Shown in pieces: positions 47,393-59,034 of a stretch of DNA of 64,000 bases. The stretch covers positions 1 through 64,000 of the forward strand of contig CAIQOV010000009.1 in NCBI GenBank assembly GCA_903873585.1, in the 5' to 3' direction. The first letter of the stretch is position 1; each line of letters opens with the position of its first letter. The notes under the pieces were generated by a model. The model had not been told where the DNA came from, made no database searches, and was given only the letters and a program-made list of their open reading frames with translations. This DNA comes from an uncultured Rhodobacterales bacterium (GTDB lineage: Bacteria; Pseudomonadota; Alphaproteobacteria; Rhodobacterales; Rhodobacteraceae). Both the position numbers and the translations under genes were made by a program.

Positions 47393-47410
47393 TCGCCCCC
47401 CCGCACCCCC

Positions 47411-47443
47411 CTTTCATACGTGCCCAAATATCCCCGCCGGAGG
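47411..47443. repeat. Interspersed repeat, copy 1
   Basis: CTTTCATACGTGCCCAAATATCC followed by a GCCGGAGG box, between the convergent EamA and nrdJ genes. Shared with the elements at 58959 and 61329. Confidence 0.7.
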
Positions 47444-47470
47444 CAGCAACGCCCCCCGCACCCACAACGC

Positions 47471-47500
47471 AAAAGGGGCAAGACCCTTCGGTCCTGCCCC
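47471..47500 (-). terminator. Intrinsic terminator of nrdJ
   Basis: On the minus strand, GGGGCAGGACC pairs with GGTCTTGCCCC around a GAAG loop and is followed by TTTT, 26 bases after the nrdJ stop. Confidence 0.85.
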
Positions 47501-47525
47501 CAAAACTTGCGCGCGCTAAGACAGA

Positions 47526-50500
47526 TCAGCTACACCCGCTTGTCCCGCCACAAGTGTTGCACTTCATGCAGGTGCCGTTGCGCACCAGCGTGTAGTTGCC
47601 GCACTCACCACACGGGTCGCCCTCATAGCCTTGCATCTTGGCCTTGGTGCGTTGGTCAATGCCGACCGTGCCCGACGACAGCGCGGTTGAAGACCCGCCG
47701 CCCACAGCCAGCTTGGCGGTTTCGGGCATCAACAGGGTCGTCGACACATCGCCCGCAACCCCCATGCCCGAAAAGCCGGTCATCCCCATGCCGCCTTGCA
47801 GCACCACCAAGTCTTGCGGCACGCGCTTGCGCAGGTAGCCGGTGGACGAGATTTGCTTGATCACTTCCAACCCGCGCGTGGCTGCCGTTTCCGACAGGTC
47901 AGCGATGTTGCGCTTGCCCTCTTCATCGCCCCGCCCAAGATCGTCGAACGAATGGCCCGTGGGCTTCACATGCGCCAGATCGGTGCGGTCAAGGTAGGAA
48001 ATCGCCAGTTCGCGGAAGATGTAATCCAAGATCGAGGTGGCGTTCTTGACCGAGTCGTTGCCCTGCACCATGCCCGCCGGTTCAAAGCGGGTGAAGGTAA
48101 ACGCCTCGACATATTCTTCCAAGGGCACGCCGTATTGCAGACCGACCGAGATCGCGATGGCGAAGTTGTTCATCATGGCGCGGAAGCCCGCACCTTCCTT
48201 GTGCATGTCGATGAAAATCTCGCCCAAGCGGCCATCGCCGTATTCGCCGGTGCGCAGGTACACCTTATGCCCGCCGACAATGGCCTTTTGGGTATAGCCC
48301 TTGCGCCGTTCGGGCAGCTTTTCGCGGTTGGTGCGGATGATTTCCTTGATGATGATCTTTTCAACGATCTTCTCGGCAATCACCGCCGCTTTTTCCTGAT
48401 TAGACCCCGATGTCAGGATTTCTTCGGCCTCTTCATCGTCTTCGATCAGGGCCGAGGCCAGCGGTTGGCTGAGCTTTGATCCGTCGCGGTACAGCGCGTT
48501 GGCCTTGATGCCCAAGGAATGCGACAGCTCGTAAGCGGCCAGCGTTTCAGAGATGCTGGCAGAGTTGGGCATATTGATCGTTTTCGAAATAGCGCCCGAG
48601 ATGAACGACTGTGCTGCCGCCATCATATAGATATGGCTTTCCACCGACAGGTAACGCTTGCCCTTTTTGCCGCAGGCATTGGCGCAATCGAACACGTTGT
48701 AGTGGTGCTGTTTCAGGAACGGTGCGCCTTCTAGCGTCATCGTGCCGCAAACGTGGTCGTTGCAGGCATCGATCTGGGCCTTGGTAAAGCCCAAATGGCG
48801 CAGCAGGTCAAAGCTGGGGTCGGCCATTTTGTCAGCCGGAATGCCCAAGGTGCCCTTGCAGAAATCTTCACCCAGCGTCCACTGGTTAAAGACAAAGCGG
48901 ATGTCAAAGGCACTGGGCAGGGCCGCTTCGATCTTTTCAATCTCGCGCGGGCCAAAACCGTGGCCGATCAGCGAGGTGTGGTTGATCGCAGGGGCCTGCG
49001 CGATAGAGCCGTGGCCCACCGCATAGGCCACCATCTCGGCGATTTGATGGCTGGGATAGCCCAAGGTTTCCAAAGCGCCCGGAACCGATTGGTTGATGAT
49101 CTTGAAATACCCACCCCCCGCCAGCTTCTTGAACTTGACCAAGGCAAAGTCAGGCTCGATGCCGGTGGTGTCACAATCCATCACCAGCCCGATGGTGCCC
49201 GTGGGGGCGATAACGGTGGTTTGCGCGTTGCGAAACCCGTTGGCTTCGCCCAAGGCCAGCGCTTCATCCCAAGCCGATTTGGCCAAGGCCACCAGCGTCT
49301 GGTCGGGGCAGTTGCGGTGATCCAGCGTGACCGGATCAACATTCAGCCCTTCATACCCACCCGTACCATGGGCAGCCGCGCGGTGGTTGCGGATCACGCG
49401 CAGCATGTGCTTGGCGTTGCGCTCATAGCTGGGGAAAGCGCCCAATTCCTTGGCCATCTCGGCCGAGGTGGCATAGGAAACGCCCGTCATAAGGGCTGTC
49501 AGCGCCCCGCACAAAGCGCGGCCCTCTTTGCTGTCATAGCCAAGGCCCATGTTCATCAGCAAACCGCCGATGTTGGCATAGCCTAGGCCCAACGTGCGGA
49601 AATCATAAGACAGTTGGGCAATTTCCTTTGACGGGAACTGCGCCATCATCACCGAAATTTCCAGCGTGATCGTCCAAAGCCGTGTCGCGTGCATATAGGC
49701 TTCGGCGTCAAACTTGGCGTTCTTTTGGAAGGTCAGCAGGTTCATCGAGGCCAGATTGCAGGCCGTGTCATCCAAGAACATATATTCCGAACACGGGTTC
49801 GATCCACGGATCGGCCCATCTTCGGGGCAAGTGTGCCACGCATTGACCGTGTCGTGAAACTGGATGCCGGGGTCAGCGCAGGCCCAAGCGGCGTGGCCGA
49901 TCTGGTCCCACAGCTCGCGCGCCGAGATGGTCTTGGCCACTTTGCCATCGGTGCGGCGGATCAATTCCCACGGCTTGTCTTCTTTGACGGCCTTCAAAAA
50001 GGAATCCGTCACCCGCACCGAGTTGTTCGAGTTTTGGCCCGACACCGTCATATAGGCTTCAGAATCCCAATCGGTGTCATAGGTGGGAAACTCGATCGAG
50101 GTGAAGCCTTGCTTGGCATATTGCAGGATGCGGAAGGTGTAAGTGTCGGGGATCATGGCCTTTTTGGCCGACTTGATCGCCGCTTTCAGCGCGGGGTTCT
50201 TGGCCGGATCAACCGAATCTTCCGACGACCCATCCCAAGTGCGAATGGCGGTGAAAATCTCGTTCAAACGCGCTTCATGCGCCTTGGAACCGGCGACCAG
50301 CGAGGCCACCTTTTGCTCTTCGATCACTTTCCAGTTGATGAAGGCTTCGACATCGGGGTGATCCATATCGCAGATCACCATCTTGGCGGCACGGCGCGTG
50401 GTGCCGCCCGATTTGATAGCGCCCGCCGCACGGTCGCCGATTTTCAAAAAGCCCATCAGGCCCGAAGACTTACCGCCGCCCGACAGATGCTCTCCCTCGC

Positions 50501-51218
50501 CGCGCAGTGACGAGAAGTTGGTGCCGGTGCCCGAACCGTATTTGAACAGGCGTGCTTCACGCACCCACAGATCCATGATCCCGCCGTCGCCCACCAAATC
50601 ATCGCGCACCGACTGAATAAAGCAGGCGTGCGGCTGGGGGTGTTCGTAGGCCGAGTTCGACTTGGTCAGCACCTTGGTCTGGTGATCGACGTAGTAGTGG
50701 CCCTGTGACGGGCCATCAATGCCGTAAGCCCAATGCAGACCGGTGTTGAACCATTGCGGAGAGTTGGGGGCCGCCATCTGACGCGCCAGCATAAAGCGCA
50801 TCTCGTCGAAATAGGCCTTGGCATCGGCTTCGGTGGTGAAATAGCCGCCCTTCCAGCCCCAATAGGTCCAAGCGCCGGCCAAACGGTCAAACACCTGCTT
50901 GGCGCTGGTTTCACCGACATAGCGCTTGTCGGCAGGCAGTTGTTCCAAAGCTTCCAGATCGGGCACTTGGCGCCACAAAAAGCGCGGGACGCCTTTTTCA
51001 GACACGCGCTTGGTGATCGCAGGAATCCCCGCCTTGCGGAAGTATTTCTGCGCCAGAACGTCGGCGGCGACTTGGCTCCACCCGTCGGGCACCTCAACCG
51101 CTTCATTGCGGAAAACGACCTTGCCATCCGGATTGCGAATTTCCGAGGTGGTCACCTGAAAACTCAGCGCCCCATAGGCACCGGTGTCGGTCGATGTAAA
51201 CTTGCGCTCGATCTGCAT
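47526..51218 (-). CDS. nrdJ: Adenosylcobalamin-dependent (class II) ribonucleotide reductase
   Basis: A 1230-residue class II RNR, reducing ribonucleotides to deoxyribonucleotides with coenzyme B12 and needing no oxygen. Active-site sequence NPCSEYMF and [11 protein letters not shown] is present, and the C-terminus carries a Cys-rich tail ([18 protein letters not shown]) typical of the long alphaproteobacterial form and likely used for thiol re-reduction. ATG at 51218 has AAGGAG upstream. No B12 riboswitch was recognised, but two NrdR-like boxes lie upstream. It is the only RNR in the window. Confidence 0.97.
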   Translation of the reverse strand: MQIERKFTSTDTGAYGALSFQVTTSEIRNPDGKVVFRNEAVEVPDGWSQVAADVLAQKYFRKAGIPAITKRVSEKGVPRFLWRQVPDLEALEQLPADKRYVGETSAKQVFDRLAGAWTYWGWKGGYFTTEADAKAYFDEMRFMLARQMAAPNSPQWFNTGLHWAYGIDGPSQGHYYVDHQTKVLTKSNSAYEHPQPHACFIQSVRDDLVGDGGIMDLWVREARLFKYGSGTGTNFSSLRGEGEHLSGGGKSSGLMGFLKIGDRAAGAIKSGGTTRRAAKMVICDMDHPDVEAFINWKVIEEQKVASLVAGSKAHEARLNEIFTAIRTWDGSSEDSVDPAKNPALKAAIKSAKKAMIPDTYTFRILQYAKQGFTSIEFPTYDTDWDSEAYMTVSGQNSNNSVRVTDSFLKAVKEDKPWELIRRTDGKVAKTISARELWDQIGHAAWACADPGIQFHDTVNAWHTCPEDGPIRGSNPCSEYMFLDDTACNLASMNLLTFQKNAKFDAEAYMHATRLWTITLEISVMMAQFPSKEIAQLSYDFRTLGLGYANIGGLLMNMGLGYDSKEGRALCGALTALMTGVSYATSAEMAKELGAFPSYERNAKHMLRVIRNHRAAAHGTGGYEGLNVDPVTLDHRNCPDQTLVALAKSAWDEALALGEANGFRNAQTTVIAPTGTIGLVMDCDTTGIEPDFALVKFKKLAGGGYFKIINQSVPGALETLGYPSHQIAEMVAYAVGHGSIAQAPAINHTSLIGHGFGPREIEKIEAALPSAFDIRFVFNQWTLGEDFCKGTLGIPADKMADPSFDLLRHLGFTKAQIDACNDHVCGTMTLEGAPFLKQHHYNVFDCANACGKKGKRYLSVESHIYMMAAAQSFISGAISKTINMPNSASISETLAAYELSHSLGIKANALYRDGSKLSQPLASALIEDDEEAEEILTSGSNQEKAAVIAEKIVEKIIIKEIIRTNREKLPERRKGYTQKAIVGGHKVYLRTGEYGDGRLGEIFIDMHKEGAGFRAMMNNFAIAISVGLQYGVPLEEYVEAFTFTRFEPAGMVQGNDSVKNATSILDYIFRELAISYLDRTDLAHVKPTGHSFDDLGRGDEEGKRNIADLSETAATRGLEVIKQISSTGYLRKRVPQDLVVLQGGMGMTGFSGMGVAGDVSTTLLMPETAKLAVGGGSSTALSSGTVGIDQRTKAKMQGYEGDPCGECGNYTLVRNGTCMKCNTCGGTSGCS

Positions 51219-51407
51219 TGCCCCGTCACTCCTTTTTGTGGCGAGGCTCGTTTGGCCCCGTCCTTCGCTGATCCACGGGCCAAGACAGCACACCATAGAC
51301 CGCCCCCTTCAGCAGGTGCGGTCCCTTAATCAAGGGTATGGCGTATCTAACTTGTCCCCGTCAGCGCCCCGCCTGTTTTTCGGCTTTGACCTGACCTATC
51401 CAAAGTG

Positions 51408-51463
51408 ACGCAAGATTTTGTGATCGGCAACGAATTTATTGCAAAACTCCCCATATTTTGTGC
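51408..51463 (-). promoter_or_regulatory. Tandem NrdR-box-like sites upstream of nrdJ
   Basis: Boxes at 51408-51423 and 51448-51463 share the core ATTTTGTG (CACAAAAT on the coding strand) and match the palindromic NrdR consensus at about 12 and 11 of 16 positions by hand. Their centres are 40 bases apart, near four helical turns. They fall in the 418-base gap between nrdJ and the EamA gene, in which I see no gene. Confidence 0.5.
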
Positions 51464-51636
51464 TTGACGCAAAAGCCATGTCTAGCTGTGGCTGTTGCGT
51501 CCCTGTGGACAAAGCGGGGGATGATCGGCTTGGCGTGGCGCGGGGTTGCCAAAATTGCCATGCAGAATGCCCACTTGGCATGGGCCAAACGGATACACCA
51601 CTCATCCACATCGCACCTTTAGAATCGGGTTTTGGG

Positions 51637-52524
51637 TCAGCGGGGCTTTTGGTTGATCAAGATAATCCCCACCGAAACCAAGGCCGCCGCCCCCAAAAGG
51701 GTCAGGCTTAGCACCTCGCCAAACACGAAGTGGCCCAGCAGAATCGCCAGAATCGGAGTCAGGAAGGAAAACGAGGCAACGGTGGATGTGGGGTAAACCG
51801 ACAAAAGCCACATCCACGTCACAAAACCGCCCGCCACAACCACGCCCGATTGTATCACCAACCACACCCAATCCATCGGCGTGACATCGCGGATAAGCGG
51901 GCCGAACAGGGGCGAAACAGCCAGCAGAATCGGGGCTGACACGATCACCATCCAGAACAACTGCGCCTCTGGCCCTGCGTGGCGCAAGCGCGAGGTGCGC
52001 GCGATAAAGGCCGTGCCCGCCCAGCCCAGCGCACCCACCAGCGCAAAAGCATCGCCCAGCCAGCTGACCTGCCCTGCATTTGCCCCCCCGCGCGACGTGA
52101 TGGCCCAAGCCGTGCCCAAAAACGCCAGCGCCAACCCTGCGGCTTTAAGCGGCGTGGCGCGTTCACCGGGAATGAAAAAATGCGCCAGAATGCCCATCCA
52201 AACCGGCATGGAATACATGATCAAAGCAGCATGGCCGACAGTTGTTAGGTCAAGGGCCAGAAACAATCCGATGAACTCAATCGCAAAGACCGTGCCGATC
52301 AACACCCCCGGCCTCAGATCGGCCCAGCGCATCCGGCCCAACAGACCACGGTAGGCCATCCATGCCGCGACAAACAAAATGGCAATGGCAGACCGCGCGC
52401 CCGCGAAGAACACCGGTTGCAGGCCCTTGTCGACGATCTTGATGATAATCTGGTTGGCCGCCAGAATGCCTGCCACCGCCAGCAGCGTTCCAAACCCCAA
52501 GCCGTCCAACCTGTCTTTGCGCAT
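51637..52524 (-). CDS. EamA/DMT-family transporter
   Basis: A 295-residue ten-helix protein with two EamA repeats (LLAVAGILAANQIIIKIV at the start; STVASFSFLTPILAILLGHF near the end). Likely exporter of small metabolites, substrate unknown. ATG at 52524 preferred, with a G-rich stretch upstream; an ATG 17 codons earlier is possible. Divergent from the Fur-family gene. Confidence 0.88.
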   Translation of the reverse strand: MRKDRLDGLGFGTLLAVAGILAANQIIIKIVDKGLQPVFFAGARSAIAILFVAAWMAYRGLLGRMRWADLRPGVLIGTVFAIEFIGLFLALDLTTVGHAALIMYSMPVWMGILAHFFIPGERATPLKAAGLALAFLGTAWAITSRGGANAGQVSWLGDAFALVGALGWAGTAFIARTSRLRHAGPEAQLFWMVIVSAPILLAVSPLFGPLIRDVTPMDWVWLVIQSGVVVAGGFVTWMWLLSVYPTSTVASFSFLTPILAILLGHFVFGEVLSLTLLGAAALVSVGIILINQKPR

Positions 52525-52657
52525 ATTCGCCCCCAAATTTCGCGCCACCCTTTCTGCGTTACCCTTCAGCGTCAAGCGCCCAATCTGTGCTATTGCATCA
52601 ATCCTCTGGCTGTGGGGGCGGGTTTGTCATAAAGCCCTGTGAACAAAAGGACGCGCC

Positions 52658-53080
52658 ATGACCGACATCATCACCCGCTCTGTGGCCAAGGGCCTGCGCA
52701 TGACCGACCAGCGCCGCGTCATCGCCCGCGTGGTGGGTGAGGCCGAAGATCACCCCGATGTCGAAGAGCTTTACGCCCGCGCCGCACGCATCGACGCGCG
52801 CATTTCGTTGGCCACGGTCTACCGCACCGTCAAACTGTTCGAAGAGGCGGGGTTGCTGGAACGCCACGAATTCGGCGATGGCCGCGCGCGCTATGAAGAT
52901 GCCGAACGCGACCATCACGACCATTTGATAGATGTCACCACCGGCCAAGTGATCGAATTCGTCGACCCTGACATTGAAGCCCTGCAAGAAAAAATCGCCG
53001 CCCGCTTGGGCTACCGGTTGATCGGCCACCGTTTGGAACTGCTCGGTGTGCCCGCCCGCACACAGGACAACCAGCCATGA
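52658..53080 (+). CDS. Fur-family metalloregulator (Fur/Mur/Irr type)
   Basis: A 140-residue Fur-fold repressor. The winged helix has the typical GLRMTDQRRVI and SLATVYRTVKLFEEAGL segments; the dimerisation domain has the metal-binding HHDHLIDV. The C-terminal Cys pairs of some Fur proteins are absent. Alphaproteobacterial members may respond to iron, manganese or haem, and sequence alone does not separate Fur from Mur or Irr. It is coupled to a downstream EamA exporter by an ATGA overlap. Confidence 0.92.
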   Translation: MTDIITRSVAKGLRMTDQRRVIARVVGEAEDHPDVEELYARAARIDARISLATVYRTVKLFEEAGLLERHEFGDGRARYEDAERDHHDHLIDVTTGQVIEFVDPDIEALQEKIAARLGYRLIGHRLELLGVPARTQDNQP

Positions 53081-53955
53081 CCCCCGCCGACAATCTGCGC
53101 GGCATTGGCCTGATGACAGCGTCAATGGCGCTGTTCGGGCTGGAGGATATGTTCCTGAAATTCGCCGCCCGCGATATTCCCCCGGGCGAGATTTTGCTTG
53201 TGACCTGCCTGTTCAGTTGGGCCTTTTTCGCAGCCCTCGCCCGCTTTGAAGGCAAGCGCACCTTCACCCGCGATGCGCTGCACCCGTGGGTGATGGCGCG
53301 CAACGCGGGTGAGATGGTGGGAACTTTGGCCTATATCACGGCACTTGCCTCGGTGCCCTTGGCCACGGTGTCAGCGGTGCTGCAAGCCATGCCCTTGGCC
53401 GTGACGATGGGGGCGGCACTTTTCATGGGCGAAAAGGTCGGCTGGCGGCGGTGGAGTGCGATTGCTTTGGGCTTTTGCGGTGTGATGCTGGTGATCCGCC
53501 CGGGGATGGATGGCTTTAGCCCTGCCGCTTTGTGGGTGTTGGTGACGGTCGCGGGCCTTGGCTTGCGTGACTTGGCCTCGCGCATGGTGCCGCCCACGTT
53601 TTCGACCACACAGGTTTCGGCTTGGGGCATAGCCTCGGTCGCGGTTTTGGGCGCAGGGATGTTGGTGTTTCAAACCCCTGTCATGCCCGATTTTGAACAA
53701 TCCGGCATGATGGTGGGCGCTTTGGTGGTAGGCACCGCAGGCTATTGGGCCATCACTTCGGCTGCGCGCACGGGCGAGGTGTCGGTGGTATCCCCCTTCC
53801 GCTACGCCCGACTGGTCTTTGCGATCTTGCTGGGCGTCATCGCCTTTGCCGAATTCCCCGACCGCCTGACCCTGCTGGGTGCCACCATCATCATCGGATC
53901 GGGCCTATATTCCTTCGCCCGCGAACGTGCCCGCGCGCGGGCAAAGCGCGCCTAA
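53077..53955 (+). CDS. EamA/DMT-family transporter coupled to the Fur-family gene
   Basis: A 292-residue protein with ten predicted helices in two EamA halves (GLMTASMALFGLEDMFLKF; VSVVSPFRYARLVFAILLGV). The ATG overlaps the regulator stop, so both are translated from one message. The coupling hints at a metal-, haem- or siderophore-related export role, but this is inference. Confidence 0.88.
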   Translation: MTPADNLRGIGLMTASMALFGLEDMFLKFAARDIPPGEILLVTCLFSWAFFAALARFEGKRTFTRDALHPWVMARNAGEMVGTLAYITALASVPLATVSAVLQAMPLAVTMGAALFMGEKVGWRRWSAIALGFCGVMLVIRPGMDGFSPAALWVLVTVAGLGLRDLASRMVPPTFSTTQVSAWGIASVAVLGAGMLVFQTPVMPDFEQSGMMVGALVVGTAGYWAITSAARTGEVSVVSPFRYARLVFAILLGVIAFAEFPDRLTLLGATIIIGSGLYSFARERARARAKRA

Positions 53956-53994
53956 CCCCCGCCGCCTCTTCCCCTTGTTACAATCCACGGGTAA

Positions 53995-55314
<1,320 letters not shown>

Positions 55315-55333
55315 TCTATCCGCCAAGATGTCG

Positions 55334-55370
55334 AAACGGCGCGCCCCAGTGGCGCGCCGTTTTCGTTTTT
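55334..55370 (+). terminator. Intrinsic terminator of eno
   Basis: A 12-base stem AAACGGCGCGCC/GGCGCGCCGTTT with a 5-base loop and T tracts after it, 19 bases past the eno stop. Confidence 0.88.
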
Positions 55371-55451
55371 TGGCCCAAGGCCCGCCGTTGCAGCCCCCGA
55401 CCCTTTCAGTCGATCTGCGGCGCATTGGCGCAAAAACGAACCTAAAGATTA

Positions 55452-55531
55452 AACTTAAACCTTGAAAAGCTAACTTAAACTAATTTCATGACCAAAGTGT
55501 GACTTATTTGCCCGCGAATCTTTAAAGATTC
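55452..55531 (+). promoter_or_regulatory. AT-rich porin upstream region with direct repeats and a 16-bp palindrome
   Basis: AACTTAAAC occurs at 55452-55460 and again at 55472-55480, exactly 20 bases apart, as expected for side-by-side binding of a response regulator. GAATCTTTAAAGATTC at 55516-55531 is a perfect palindrome with GANTC (CcrM methylation) sites at both ends. This occupies most of the 323-base gap before the porin; no gene is seen in it. Confidence 0.5.
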
Positions 55532-55637
55532 CGGAATTTCACCCTTTAAGATTGTTATTCACCTCTTTGAGTCGCCCATGTGGCGAGCAGCAACACACCT
55601 TAGGGTTGCGCACCCCCGAAGTCTCATGAGGTTCATT

Positions 55638-56817
55638 ATGAAAAGTTTCCTTCTTGCCACCACGATGCTTGCCAGTGTGACAGGTTACGCCGCAGCCGAT
55701 GTGGCCCTGTCGGGGCGACGCCCGCATGGGCATTGTTTCCAGCGACAACACCACCACGTTTGAATCGCGTATGCGCATCAAATTCACCGGCTCGGGCACA
55801 ACCGATGGCGGGTTGGCCTTTGGTGGATCGTTCCGCGCCCAAGACGCGCAAGGGGCAGAAGATGGCACCTCGGGCACGGTTTACATGTCGGGCGCTTTCG
55901 GCAAAATCGCCTTTGGTGACGTTGACAGCGCTGATCTGGCGTCAACCGGCCAGTTGGCCAGCGTTGGCTATACCGGCCTTGGCAGCACAAACGAGATCAA
56001 CTATGCAGCCGACGGCTTTGATGCTTGGGGCCTGCCTGCCAAAATCCACGCTGTCCGCACGCTGCCAGATTTCGAAAACACCTCCGACAATCGCTACGAC
56101 CTGACGACCGATGTGGCTGGCGGCGCGGCGTCGAAGGTACTGTACACCTATTCGGCTGGCAATGTGACGCTGAACGCCTCGGTTGGGCAGCTGAGCAATG
56201 GGTCGGCCAACCACGATTCTTATGCCGCAGGCGTCGATTATGTCATGGGCAACCTGACCTTGGCAGCAGGCTACGGCAAGAACGAGCTTGATTTTGAAAC
56301 GATGGGCACGCTCAGCGGCTTTGAAACGGTTGACTCTGTGACACTGCCCTATTCGACCGTTGTCGACGCTTACTCTGTCTCGGCTGACGTGACCGATATG
56401 ACCGCTTCGGCCACTTATGTGATGGGGGCGACCACGCTCAAAGGCATCTACCAAGACAAGCAATTGGATGCTTCGGTGCGCTACACCAACAATGGCACCT
56501 ATGTCGGCACAACCGACGAATCCCTGACGGCGCAAAGCTACGGCCTGTCGGTGCAGCACACGATGGAGGCGCTGACCCTGACCGCCTTTGGCGTCACCAC
56601 CCGTCTGAAAGACGGCATTCTGTCGGACAGCGACAACACCGTCGACCTGAACCGCTACGGCCTTGGCGCTTCTTATGACTTGGGCGGTGGTGCAAGCTTC
56701 TTGGCCGGTGCGGTTCGGGTGGAAACCCCTGATCTGAACGTGACAGGCAACAATGTCATTTCGGTGGGCAAGACTTCTTACAGCGCGTTTGACGTGGGTG
56801 TGAACTTCTCGTTCTAA
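55638..56817 (+). pseudogene. Rhodobacter-type porin with a one-base frameshift after the signal peptide
   Basis: A porin gene of about 392 codons. The signal peptide (MKSFLLATTMLASVTGYAAA) and the mature start DVALSG are in one frame; the barrel, beginning GDARMGIVSSDNTTTFESRM and ending GVNFSF, is in another. The shift lies at GGGG (55712-55715), where three G's would restore a continuous ADVALSGDARMGI. GAGG precedes the ATG. The barrel shows porin features (GGLAFGGSFRAQD, FGKIAFGD, terminal Phe). A G-run indel may be a mutation, slipped-strand phase variation or a sequence error. Confidence 0.85.
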
Positions 56818-56838
56818 GCTTTGGTGTGATCGGCAACG

Positions 56839-56863
56839 AAGGGCGGGCGCAAGCTCGCCCTTT
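56839..56863 (+). terminator. Terminator after the porin
   Basis: AAGGGCG/CGCCCTT stem extended by three inner pairs (one G-T) around a GCAA loop, with a short T run, 22 bases past the porin stop. It may also serve the convergent FAD oxidase gene. Confidence 0.75.
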
Positions 56864-56912
56864 GGCTTTGGAGCTTTTGGCCAAGCGCGTAGCGTTAAGG
56901 CCCAAACCGCAC

Positions 56913-57989
56913 CTACAGCGCAAAGCGGGCGGGTCGGAAAGGGGCAAGTTGCGGGGCTGCGGGTGCGCCTAGAACCTCGGCAGCCAGAAGCTCGGCGACA
57001 AGCGGGCCCAAGGTGACGCCCGAATGCAGCACGGCCAGCCACAACCCTTTGCCAACAGGGCCCACGGCGGGCAGCCCATCACCGGGCACGGGGCGAAAGG
57101 CCGCGCCCCAATGATCGGCCCGCAAGACAGGCGGGCCTTGGAACAGCGCGTTCAGCGCTGCAAGCGCCGCATCGACGCTGGCCTTGGGGTCAGCGGGCAG
57201 CATTTCTGCCGCATCAGATTGATGATGGGCCGCGACAGGCAACCAGACCCGCCCCTGTCGATCTTGCCGCAGCTCTTGGCCATGCAGCGCCAAGATGGGT
57301 GCCAGCCTGTGCGACAGGCTTTGGGTGGCCAAGATGACACCGGGCCGTTGCAGCATCGGCAGGGCAAAGCCACTCCCCGCCAGCAGCGCAGCCGCCCCCG
57401 TTCCGGCGGCAACAATAACCTGATCCGCCTCGATGCGCCCTTGCCCCAAGCGCACCCCGCAAACGCCGTCACCGCGCTGAAGCAATTCTGACACCTGCGC
57501 ATTCAGCACCACCTTAGCCCCCGCCGCTTCGGCCTTGGCCAGCAAAGCGTGCGTCAGGGCGGCGGGGTCAACCGCGCCTTCTTGGGCGAAATACAGCGCG
57601 CGGGGTGGCGGGGTGGCCAAGGCAGGCACCAAGGCTGCAACCCTGCTTTGCGCCAGATCCTGAAAGGCATAGCCAAAGTCGGCCAGTTCAGCGGCCATCT
57701 GCTCTAGCGCAGGCGCGTCCTCGACCCATAGGCAGCCCTGCCACTCCCACAGGTCAGCCGCCAAATCCCGCGCCAAGCGGTGATGGGCTGCCATCCCCGC
57801 CACGCGCAGGTGGTGATGGGCAGGGCTTAGGTAGTAACTGGCGTTGATCCACCCGAACGAATGGCCCGAGGCCATTGTGGCAGGCGCGCCGCCCGCCTCA
57901 ACCACAGTCACGCGCGCGCCCGCTTGGGTCAGCCGATAGGCCAAGCCCGCGCCGATCACTCCGGCCCCGATGATCACCACATGCTGCAT
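56913..57989 (-). CDS. FAD-dependent amine/amino-acid oxidase (DadA/glycine-oxidase family)
   Basis: A 358-residue flavoprotein starting MQHVVIIGAGVIGAGLAYRL with the FAD-binding GxGxxG and the acidic VVEAGG end of strand 2. The C-terminal half has the family's GAAFRPVPGDGLPAVGPVG and LHSGVTLGPLVAELLA. It probably oxidises a secondary amine or D-amino acid. ATG at 57989 chosen because the fold begins there; the frame is open 71 codons further but overlaps the divergent rarD gene. Confidence 0.88.
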   Translation of the reverse strand: MQHVVIIGAGVIGAGLAYRLTQAGARVTVVEAGGAPATMASGHSFGWINASYYLSPAHHHLRVAGMAAHHRLARDLAADLWEWQGCLWVEDAPALEQMAAELADFGYAFQDLAQSRVAALVPALATPPPRALYFAQEGAVDPAALTHALLAKAEAAGAKVVLNAQVSELLQRGDGVCGVRLGQGRIEADQVIVAAGTGAAALLAGSGFALPMLQRPGVILATQSLSHRLAPILALHGQELRQDRQGRVWLPVAAHHQSDAAEMLPADPKASVDAALAALNALFQGPPVLRADHWGAAFRPVPGDGLPAVGPVGKGLWLAVLHSGVTLGPLVAELLAAEVLGAPAAPQLAPFRPARFAL

Positions 57990-58079
57990 AGCCCCAAGAC
58001 TTGCACAGCCCCCCGCCCCTGTCGAGAGGGTGCGCAGTTTGCCATAGCAGCCCCCCAAGCAATCCGCTAAGCCCGTGCC

Positions 58080-58955
58080 ATGAAATCGCATGACACCCCC
58101 CGCGGCTTTGCCTTCGCCCTTGCAGCCTATTCGATTTGGGGCTTTTTGCCCTTTTTCATGAAGGCCTTGGGCCATATCCCACCCCCCGAAGTCATCGCCC
58201 ACCGCGTGGTGTGGAGCGTGCCGATCGCAGCCCTTGTCCTAGCCTTGCGCGGCGAGTTGACGGGTCTTTGGCCCTTGCTAAGACAGCCAAAGATGCTGGC
58301 GATGGGGGCGGCAACGGCGGCGCTGATCTCGGTCAACTGGGGCATTTATGTCTGGGCGATTGGCGCGGGCCATGCGTTAGATGCCGCCTTGGGCTATTAC
58401 ATCAACCCCTTGTTCAGCATCTTTCTGGGCGCTGTGTTGCTGAAAGAAAAGCTCGCGCCCCGCCAGATGGCCGCCATCGGCCTTGCCGCCATAGCCGTCG
58501 CCTTGCTGACGTTTGAGGCGGGAAAACTGCCGCTGGTGGCCTTGGGCTTGACGGTCACTTGGGGCTTTTACGCCTACCTCAAGCGCCGCCTGCCCTTGGG
58601 CGCGAACCAAGGCTTCATGCTGGAAATCTTGATCATGACGCCCTTTGCCTTGGCCTATATGGCTTGGATCGGCGCACAAGGCTCGGGCCACTTTGCCGCA
58701 GACAGCGCAACCGACACGGTGCTGCTCTTGGCCTGCGGGTTGGTTACAGCCGTTCCCTTGATGCTTTATGCCAACGGCGCCAAGGGCTTGCGCCTGTCGA
58801 CCATCGGCATCTTGCAATATATCTCACCCACCATGATCCTGATCATCGCCATTGTGGCCTTCAAAGAGCCCTTCGGCACAGCCCAGATGCTGGCCTTCCC
58901 GATGATCTGGGCGGCCCTAGCGCTCTATACCTCGGCCCTCATGGGCAAATCTTAA
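58080..58955 (+). CDS. rarD: RarD protein, EamA/DMT-family transporter
   Basis: A 291-residue, ten-helix permease of the RarD subfamily. Characteristic are the early YSIWGFLPFFMKALG and HRVVWSVP, VNWGIYVWAI, LGYYINPLFSIFLGAVLLKE and the late LSTIGILQYISPTM. Substrate unknown despite the historical chloramphenicol-sensitivity label. Followed four bases later by repeat copy 2. Confidence 0.93.
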   Translation: MKSHDTPRGFAFALAAYSIWGFLPFFMKALGHIPPPEVIAHRVVWSVPIAALVLALRGELTGLWPLLRQPKMLAMGAATAALISVNWGIYVWAIGAGHALDAALGYYINPLFSIFLGAVLLKEKLAPRQMAAIGLAAIAVALLTFEAGKLPLVALGLTVTWGFYAYLKRRLPLGANQGFMLEILIMTPFALAYMAWIGAQGSGHFAADSATDTVLLLACGLVTAVPLMLYANGAKGLRLSTIGILQYISPTMILIIAIVAFKEPFGTAQMLAFPMIWAALALYTSALMGKS

Positions 58956-58958
58956 CGA

Positions 58959-58989
58959 TTTCACATGTGCCCAAATATCCCCCGCGGAG
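58959..58989. repeat. Interspersed repeat, copy 2
   Basis: TTTCACATGTGCCCAAATATCC plus a CCGCGGAG box, four bases after rarD and between the convergent rarD and gatB genes. Differs slightly from copy 1 in the CATACGTG part. Confidence 0.65.
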
Positions 58990-59034
58990 CGTCCAACGCG
59001 GCAACCCGCGGGGCATATCAAACCATTTGCCGCG

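Noticed and set aside
51219-51636. Cobalamin riboswitch before the B12-dependent reductase
   Set aside because: I could not find the B12-box-type core or the expected paired elements; only NrdR-like boxes are visible.
51439-51711. A Cys-rich 90-codon frame upstream of nrdJ
   Set aside because: It runs into the convergent EamA coding region and has no ribosome site. The NrdR-like boxes overlap its start, and the latter half is antisense to a clear membrane protein.
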